Part shown: in pieces, positions 57,868 through 64,000 of the stretch
Layout of the letters: every line of letters starts with the position of its first letter
Position numbering within the stretch: position 1 is the first letter of the stretch
NCBI RefSeq assembly: GCF_021869535.1
Contig: NW_026262659.1
Span: 10,044,001 to 10,108,000 of the forward strand
DNA from: Mytilus californianus
Lineage: Eukaryota > Mollusca > Bivalvia > Mytilida > Mytilidae
Direction of reading: 5' to 3'
Length of the DNA: 64,000 nucleotides
The notes under the pieces: generated by a model
What the model saw: the letters and a program-made list of their open reading frames with translations, nothing else
Told to the model about the DNA's origin: nothing
The model's database searches: none
Made by a program: the position numbers and the translations under genes

Positions 57868-58062
57868 GAGCCATAGTATGGGACCCCTACACGATAACAA
57901 AAAAAAACAAGCTTGAAAGGATACAACGTCAAGCGGCAAAATCTATCACCAGAAATTACAAGTCAAGAGAGGATGGACGGGATACGTCTCTAAAATGCTT
58001 GCCTAACTGGAACTACAACAAGATCTCCAGACAAGACGAACAAGGAGTTGAAGCCAGAAGTT
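57868..58062 (+). pseudogene. LINE reverse transcriptase C-terminal fragment, frameshifted
   Basis: The plus frame reads GAIVWDPYTITKKNKLERIQ then RQAAKSITRNYKSRED, the region after the reverse transcriptase domain in non-LTR elements. A frameshift near 58010 moves the next conserved piece (LQTRRTRS) to another frame. It is the same region as the LINE fragment at 30640-31097 but a different copy. Confidence 0.7.
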
Positions 58063-58140
58063 AATATTTATGTAAAAAGTAGTTGAGGGGCTGATTCCCG
58101 TTATTGAACCATACTGTCATTCTATAATATTATTGTGTAA

Positions 58141-58251
58141 GTATTTCTGTATTGTCCTTGTTATTGGTCCATGTCTTGGTGTATTGGTCTGAGGCGAAGC
58201 CGAAGGCCAATACTGCTGGCCGAGGACCAATAATAAGGCCAATACAGAAAT
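58141..58251. repeat. Foldback palindrome with GAGGCGAAGC loop
   Basis: The arms 58141-58170 and 58222-58251 (30 bp, two mismatches) begin gtatttctgtattg. An inner pair gtattggtct / aggccaatac encloses ctgaggcgaagc (58189-58200). The loop 12-mer matches that of 1309-1421. Confidence 0.85.
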
Positions 58252-58998
58252 ACATGTAATAGTATCTTTATTAATTAACTTCAGTGTTACAATATTTTTT
58301 TATTTCATTTCACAAGAGATAAACATTTTTACCTTGAAGTGGAACTATCCAAATCTCAGTTTCTTTTTATAAGATGTAATATCTAATGATTTGGTGCCGT
58401 TTCCATGTATCTTCAGCCTTTTCTCATCTGATGAATTTTTTTACCCTTTCCAGTCACTATAAAGTGTTACAACTTTAATTTAGACACAACACATAAATAG
58501 TAATTGGAAAGGTACTGCCATTGCATGTGTAATGCAAATATATTTAAAAAAAAATAATGTAAGAGTTGAAATTGATACAACTATCCATAAGCCAATTGAC
58601 CAAAGAACGAAGATTTGCGCAATTACAGAATGCATATGCCTGGTTCGGGTTTAAAAATAAAAGACCGTTTACAAAACAGGAGAAGCGAAAGTAAACAGTA
58701 AAAATCGATTTGTACCATCGACATGATGAAATTATGAGGTCGTCAAGAAATGATCTTTGTGATAATTTACTCGTTCCCCAAACCTGAAATAATTCCATCG
58801 TCTACTTTCAAAATGCTTTTCAAATGAATGGGACCGTCTTTAACCTCAAATATATGCCATACTGAACGTTTCAGCTTGTTTATGGTGAGTAAATAAAAAC
58901 TGCGTCGTACAAACAACTGTTTACTTTCAGTTTGAGTTTATCGTGACTTACGATCTAAAAACTAGAGACGTTCCGAAATCCTGTTTTGGCCGGATCAG
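58252..58998. other. Sequence between two TATTGGCC palindromes
   Basis: No gene seen. Because the palindromes at both sides share tattggcc arms, this segment may be the interior of one composite foldback element. Confidence 0.35.
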
Positions 58999-59039
58999 AA
59001 CTCGGCCAATACGGAAAAAAAATCTGTATTGGCCGAGTT
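58999..59039. repeat. Short palindrome (AACTCGGCCAATAC arms)
   Basis: aactcggccaatac at 58999-59012 pairs exactly with gtattggccgagtt at 59026-59039, with an A-rich loop. Confidence 0.8.
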
Positions 59040-59744
59040 GACATCTTATATTGCATATGCAGTTTTCATCATATTAAGTACAATAACAGTGTAGTTAATT
59101 AATAATGATACAGTTACAGACTCTGCTGCTATAACTTTGTAAACAAAGATTCATACGCACCGCATGGGTATAACCGTATTACTAATTTCCGATTATTAAA
59201 ATCTTCGTAAATCTGGATAAAGACCAGTTTCTATCCAATGGATATCAAAATGATTCCGATTATTACTTTTTTAATGATTATAAAGTTGAAATGGCATGAA
59301 AGGCTGACATTATTTAGGAGAACTATTTTGTCTAGCGATTGCTGATCATTGGAGGGTAAAAAGTCCAACACCATAACAAATCGGATCTATTTATCATCAT
59401 GTATACATACCGATTGTTTACGATTGTAAGACATGTGCATAAAAGTGAAAGCTCGAATAAATATGAAAAATATAACAAAGGGATAGCTCCAAATACCATT
59501 TAATAACAAAAAACATATGGACAGGTCAAGATATCTTTTTGGTAAATAAAATAACGTATGTAAACTGGTTCCCGTCCGACTACAACACTTTGTTCGAGTG
59601 TAGCGTAATACAAGCAGATTCCAGTTAGTATGTAAAATAGTAAATATGAAACCGAGTGCGGTAGGCGGAGGCATAATCAACTTCCGTTAGTTCTGGTCAA
59701 TGGTATCGGAAACATGCCGCTGATAGCGTCATTTTCCAACAAGG
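59040..59744. other. Intergenic, no gene seen
   Basis: No supported exon. A minus-strand open frame at 59387-59680 is hydrophobic and lacks a domain. Confidence 0.4.
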
Positions 59745-59960
59745 AAATGTGGTATGATTGTGAATGGGTTAACTATCCAACAGAGTCCAAATGACATTGG
59801 TTGAAGTACAAATGTATACAAGGTCTGAACAGCCTTCAACAATGAGCAAAACCCATACCATATTGTCAGCCACAAAAAGCCCCAATATGACAAAATGTGA
59901 AACAATATTAAACAAAAAGAAAACAACTGATTGATTTAAGACTAAACGAAAAACTGTGAA
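59745..59960 (-). repeat. Dispersed repeat Z, reverse copy
   Basis: Carries aatgtggtatgattgtgaat, gagtccaaatgacattggtt and cttcaacaatgagcaaaacc, then tattgtcagccacaaaaagc. Confidence 0.6.
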
Positions 59961-60560
59961 AATCTTTCTTACCAATTGAGATCACTCCTGGGTTTCTACA
60001 ATATTTTTTAGTTCATGGTTTGGGGATCCTACTATTTTAATACATTTTAAAATTTATGACATGAATTGGCAGATCATGACCCCTCCCTTAAAATGTAAAC
60101 AAAATCTATGGTGCACTAGACATGCTAGAAGGTGGTTCATGATGCAACAGTTTTTTTTTTGTGACACTGAAAAATTATCAAAATATTCCACTTCCTTGAT
60201 CTCACAATGAGTGGGTTAATGGAAGACTGCATTGACGAATCTTAATACTCCAGATTCAGTTAAAAGAGTACAACATATATATGTGTATATAGATTGTTTA
60301 TTGATATGTTCAATAATAATGTATGGTCATGAAATAGGCATTTACCAAAAATGCAATTGACTATTTTTAAAACAAGATCCTCCAAGAGGTTTATATTCCT
60401 CATCTGGCATTTTTACATAAAATTGATTCAATGTAAGAAGTAATTATATCTCTTTTAGTTTCTTGCAAAAAAATAATCAAAGAGCTCGAAAGTTTACTGA
60501 AAAAGATGGTCATTGTTCACATTGATATCATAAAATCCAGAAGATATGGCATGATCATAG
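59961..60560. other. Intergenic, no gene seen
   Basis: AT-rich, with a small dispersed-repeat scrap (acaagatcctccaagaggtt, about 60372). Nothing else could be supported. Confidence 0.4.
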
Positions 60561-60574
60561 TTGCCAACTGACAT

Positions 60575-60675
60575 GATATCGCGTGTAATACACGCTTTTT
60601 CAACGGTTTACACGCGAGGATTTTGTCACATGGCGTGTACACGCTTTTCACCACTTTACACGCAATTACACGTTT
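60575..60675. repeat. Cluster of ACACGC/GCGTGT palindromic motifs
   Basis: Within 100 bp there are gcgtgtaatacacgc, acacgcgagg, the perfect 12-bp palindrome gcgtgtacacgc, and acacgcaattacacg. The density is far above chance in this AT-rich sequence. It may be subterminal sequence of a transposon or a protein-binding array. Its role is unknown. Confidence 0.5.
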
Positions 60676-61159
60676 TTTCATTGTTTTGATTTTTTGGTCG
60701 TTAGTGATATTGCGATTCTCAGGTTTTTTTATTATTAGACGATAAATACTGAAGATTTCGAAATAATTGTTTGGTAGCCATTGTTTATTTTTCTATATGG
60801 ACGAACAGCAAAAAGCACTTAAGGTAAGTAGTTTGTGATTAGTTTTTACGATTTTGTGACTTTCTTTCTTTCAAATTCACGTAGGGGAAATGTCCACAGA
60901 TAGAGGTCGCTTTCAGGACCTGTACCATCGTCTAAAGAGCTGATTGTTAAGTGAAAACGATGTGTACATCTAAGATTCCAGATTTATAAATTATATTTGG
61001 GAGTTAGAGTTTAAATGATCGAGGGACGAGTAACGCATCTTGCACCATATGTTGCAATCATAACAATACATGTGAGAGGGGAACTACAATGTAGCTATAT
61101 GATTAAGCATTTAACGTGTTTAATGGTAATCAAATAATGAAATATTTTTCTTTTTCAGT

Positions 61160-61290
61160 TTCAAATCTAGCCAACAGATTTCCACAGGCCATAGGGGATG
61201 GAAATATCACGGAACTGTTGGATCAGTTCTCATAGTACCAGCTGTCTTCTGATGAACTACCTAGTTTTGACCAGGCAATAGCAATATACA
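61160..61290 (+). pseudogene. Exon-like fragment, possibly transposase-derived
   Basis: After an acceptor-like ctttttcag the frame reads SNLANRFPQAIGDGNITELL then DQFS, a TAG at 61234-61236, and YQLSSDELPSFDQA in the same frame. The composition suggests a domesticated or dead hAT-like protein tail, but this is recollection of style, not a match. It runs directly into the 87-bp array. Confidence 0.35.
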
Positions 61291-61852
61291 CAGGAGTTCA
61301 AACATTGGTCTAGTATCTTCATCAATTCCAACAGAACCTTACCATGTAATGTATCAGCCACTGCTGTTAACATGTCACATGAGTACAAATATTGGTCCAG
61401 TATTTTCATCAGGTCCTACATAACCTTACCTTGTAATGTATCAGTCACTGCTGTAAACATGTCACAGGAGTTCAAACATTGGTCCAGTATCTTCATCAGT
61501 TCCAACAGAACCTTACCTTGTAATGTATTAGTCACTGCTGTTAGCATGACACAGGAGTTCAAACATTGGTCCAGTATCTTCATCAGTTCCAACATAACCT
61601 TACCTTGTAATGTATCAGCAACTGCAGTTAACATGACACAGGAGTTCAAACATTGGTCCAGTATCTTCATCATTTCCAACAGAACCTTACCTTGTAATGT
61701 ATTAGTCACTGCTGTTAGCATGACACAGGAGTTCAAACATTGGTCCAGTATCTTCATCAGTTCCAACAGAACCTTACCTTGTAATGTATCAGCAACTGCA
61801 GTTAACATGACACAGGAGTTCAAACATTGGTCTAGTATCTTCATCAGTTCCA
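61291..61852. repeat. 87-bp in-frame tandem array, about 6.4 units
   Basis: The word caggagttcaaacattggt recurs every 87 bp. Because 87 is divisible by three, both strands keep long open frames (183 and 206 residues). On the minus strand each unit contains a consensus splice donor CAAG|GTAAGG, with exon ends at 61778, 61691, 61604, 61517, 61430 and 61343. The units are the amplified 3' end of the exon at 61778-61916. Confidence 0.9.
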
Positions 61853-61916
61853 TGTATGATTCTAACAGAAACGTGTCATCTTTCTCAACTAAAATCTTGT
61901 TGCATTGTTTGTTGGC
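61778..61916 (-). CDS. Exon of an unassigned gene
   Basis: The acceptor ttctattttacttaccag precedes 61916. The frame reads ANKQCNKILVEKDDTFLLES then YMELMKILDQCLNSCVMLTA and VADTLQ, to donor GTAAGG after 61778. It is amphipathic, helix-rich and Leu/Cys-rich. The frame also stays open through all downstream array units, so the true exon may be longer and include up to six 29-residue repeats, or may use any of six donors. No family was recognised, and neighbouring exons were not found in the window. Confidence 0.5.
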
Positions 61917-62729
61917 CTGGTAAGTAAAATAGAAAGTATATGAAAATATTTTTTTAAATGATTGGCCATAATAAAAATGGCTGTCAAAAAAAATGTTCAG
62001 TGTAAATTTCAAACTGTTCCTACTTTGCAAAATCAAATGTTGAATCTGTGTACTTCAAAAAAACATTACACTTTTTATGGGTTAAACAGCCAAAGTTACA
62101 GCTTAATCTATGATTTACAGAAAGGCATTGTTATTTATCATAAACCTGTTCATGGGTTATTCAGCCATTACATGAAAGTCCATGACAAAATTGCACAAAA
62201 TCATGACAATTTGATGCAAACAGCCAGAGAAAGAATATAGATCTAGTCCTGGATCTAAACAGGTATTTATTGAACAGTAAATCTACAAGTCGGCTAAAAA
62301 TTATTTTTGCAAAGGAGAAGATATATTTTGGGACTGATTTGGCCCAATGGGTATCCTGTCCACAAGTACCGGTACCTGTGCGTTAATTTTAAAATAACAA
62401 AATGTTATGTCCAAGTTAACCTGAAGCACATGCCTTGACCAATATATTTTTTAGCCAGCAAATAGATAACCACATAATGCACTTTCCTATGTTAAGCATT
62501 TACGATTAAAATATTCAAGATTTTGCCTAATGTTCACTTTTCACTGAATTATTCTGTAGAAAACCATAGATTTCCTAATCTTGCTTTGAGGTGTTTGCTA
62601 AATCACAATTTTGCATTTGGGACAAGCATTGACAAGTGATAAACATTAATTAGTTCATTCTAACATTGTTGATGTTATGATTTTACTGTTAATAAACTTT
62701 GCTACGAGTTCTCTATACATATTTAAAAT
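61917..62729. other. Flank of the unassigned exon
   Basis: No further exon of the minus-strand gene was recognised. A plus-strand frame at 61962-62240 lacks splice or domain support. Confidence 0.4.
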
Positions 62730-63283
62730 CCCATCTTCGCTAGCCAAGGGTTACGATCCAGTACCCTTTACTCCGCCCTTGGCAGATTAAGCCAACTTTT
62801 GTGGTTACAATGCTGCACCATCTACCGGAAGATAAAAGTCACACCCATTCCGACATCATCATTCTTGACCAATGGCAGCACTCTTGCTCTCTTCAGTGTA
62901 GAAGTGTAAAAATGATTGTGTCTAGTGTTTACAAATTTCACGAGTTGGAACTGAAAATATATGTTGACATCCTAACATTTGCACGATAAACATACCCAGG
63001 TACTTCAATTAGTTAATTAAAAACTTTAAAATTGTTACCAAATATCATTCTACGTTTTGGGGATAAAGACTTGTTGCACAATCAGCATGTGACAATTGTT
63101 TATTTTCATTTTCTACATTTACATGTGATCATCCTAAAGGTGGTTATTGATTAGATACAGTCAGTTACAACTGTGACCAATAGAAATCAATACCTGGTGT
63201 CTCCTAAATTCTCTTAAACCACCAAGGGTGGAGAGAAGGGGACTGGATCATTACACTTGGCTAGCAAAGATGGGGAAATCCCC
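62730..63283. mobile_element. ~554-bp MITE with long TIRs
   Basis: The left end cccatcttcgctagccaagg, then gatccagtacccttt and cgcccttgg, is an inverted, about 80% match of the right end (ccaagggtggagagaagggg, actggatca, ttggctagcaaagatgggg). TTTAAAAT occurs exactly at both edges (62722-62729 and 63284-63291), a candidate 8-bp target duplication as in hAT-type elements. It has no transposase. Confidence 0.7.
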
Positions 63284-63392
63284 TTTAAAATCATTGTGCA
63301 CAAGGTAATTTAAAAGTCAGTAGTTGTCCTATCTCAAATCAATTAGGCTCTTTAAAATTATAATTACAAATGAAAATTTGAGGTAGATAACC

Positions 63393-64000
63393 AGAGGCTC
63401 TCAAGAGCCTGTGTCGCTCACCTGACTCTACTTTGGTTTTAGAAATCATGTAAAGATAGATAAAAATCATAACAGATATCCAAATAATGATTGAGGCCAA
63501 ATTTTGATTAATATTGGTCCCGTTATTTAATAAAATATCATGGTGGCCATCTTGAACAGTAAATCGGCAACAAAGTAGCAACACTTGGTCAGCACTTCAT
63601 AAGGAACATTCATGCCATGTTTGGTTTCATTCCATTCAGTGGTACTCTAAAAGAAGACATTTGTATGTATTTCCCATAAGGTCCTATGTTAAACTAAGCC
63701 CCCCCCCCCCCCCTAGCGGCCATTTTGGATGATGGATCGACTGCAAAGTAACAACACTTGGTCAGCAACTCATAAGGAACATTCATGCCATGTTTGGTTC
63801 AATTCCATTCAGTGGTTCTCTAAAAGAAGACAATTGTATGTATTTCCCATAGGGTCCTATGTTAAACTAAGTCCCCCGCTGTCGGCCATCTTGGATGATG
63901 GATCGGCTGCAAAGTAACAACACTTGGTCAACATCTCATAAGGAACATTCATGCCATGTTTGGTTCCATTCCATTTATTGGTTCTCTAAAAGAGGACATT
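63393..64000 (+). mobile_element. GGCTCTCAAGAGCC-family element, cut by window end
   Basis: Starts with the palindrome ggctctcaagagcc and gtgtcgctcacctga. Three tandem units of about 165-170 bp follow (aacacttggtcagcactca, ggaacattcatgccatgttt, ggtcctatgttaaactaag, ccatcttggatgatggatc). A poly(C) run lies at about 63700-63716. It continues past position 64000. Confidence 0.7.

Noticed and set aside
60797..61270. Two-exon gene joining the segment at 60797-60823 to the frame at 61160
   Set aside because: The donor and acceptor look good, but the phases disagree and the second piece has an internal TAG. Kept only as a pseudogene-like fragment.
61372..61923. Plus-strand 183-residue frame with MTQEFKHWSS-type repeats
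   Set aside because: The mirror image of the minus-strand exon array. Splice signals (acceptor and donors) are on the minus strand only.

Overview
This is animal nuclear DNA. It is AT-rich, repeat-dominated, and its genes are split into small exons by long introns. The mix points to a bivalve mollusc, most likely a mussel (Mytilidae-like). The evidence is many dispersed elements of the bivalve 'pearl' / Helitron-associated type (tandem cores of about 120-180 bp, a GACG/GACA tetranucleotide run, then a terminal hairpin), a DZIP3-type HEPN gene of the kind expanded in bivalves, several TIR elements, and no operons or prokaryotic signals. The species is inferred, not proven.

Two gene models can be rebuilt from splice sites and reading-frame phase. 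Gene A (minus strand, about 33.8 kb down to about 10.6 kb) encodes a protein with two RNA-recognition motifs. Eight consecutive exons join with matching phases (33497-33799, 32063-32106, 28905-28984, 27300-27421, 23873-24027, 22536-22594, 15634-16166, 14274-14377), followed by two weaker 3' exons (13683-13725, 10561-10712). Its 5' exon was not found. Just downstream of the exon carrying the first strand of RRM2 lie two phase-compatible 53-nt copies of that exon's 3' end, plus one broken copy. The 37-nt gaps between them are too short for normal splicing, so they look like mutually exclusive cassette exons.

Gene B (plus strand, 42451-51346) is a complete four-exon coding region for about 528 residues: an N-terminal DZIP3-like HEPN domain, a short helical linker, and a C-terminal NHL/TRIM-type beta-propeller. 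A cytoplasmic role in innate immunity or RNA sensing is plausible from the family, but it is inference. Two decayed copies of its first coding exon lie 3 kb upstream.

A third partial gene (minus strand, exon 61778-61916) is unassigned. Its exon end and splice donor are amplified in a six-copy 87-bp in-frame array.

The rest is mobile and repetitive DNA. From left to right: a tRNA-derived SINE between duplicated flanks (0-1 kb); a foldback (1.3 kb); pearl-like arrays (3-5.3, 7.8-8.6, 11-13.4, 18.3-19.3, 24.5-26.9 kb, two of them with nested elements); a TIR element with subterminal repeats (22.9-23.6 kb); a LINE fragment split by a piggyBac-type MITE (30.6-31.9 kb); more pearl-like arrays (32-36.6, 39.4-41.3, 43.2-44.2, 47.4-48.7, 52.7-53.4 kb); a 3.3-kb TIR element in the last large intron of Gene B; a Tigger/pogo-type MITE (55.9-56.8 kb); a second LINE fragment (57.9 kb); foldbacks (58.1-59.0 kb); and a MITE with a candidate 8-bp target duplication (62.7-63.3 kb). 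No rRNA, functional tRNA, CRISPR array or virus was seen.
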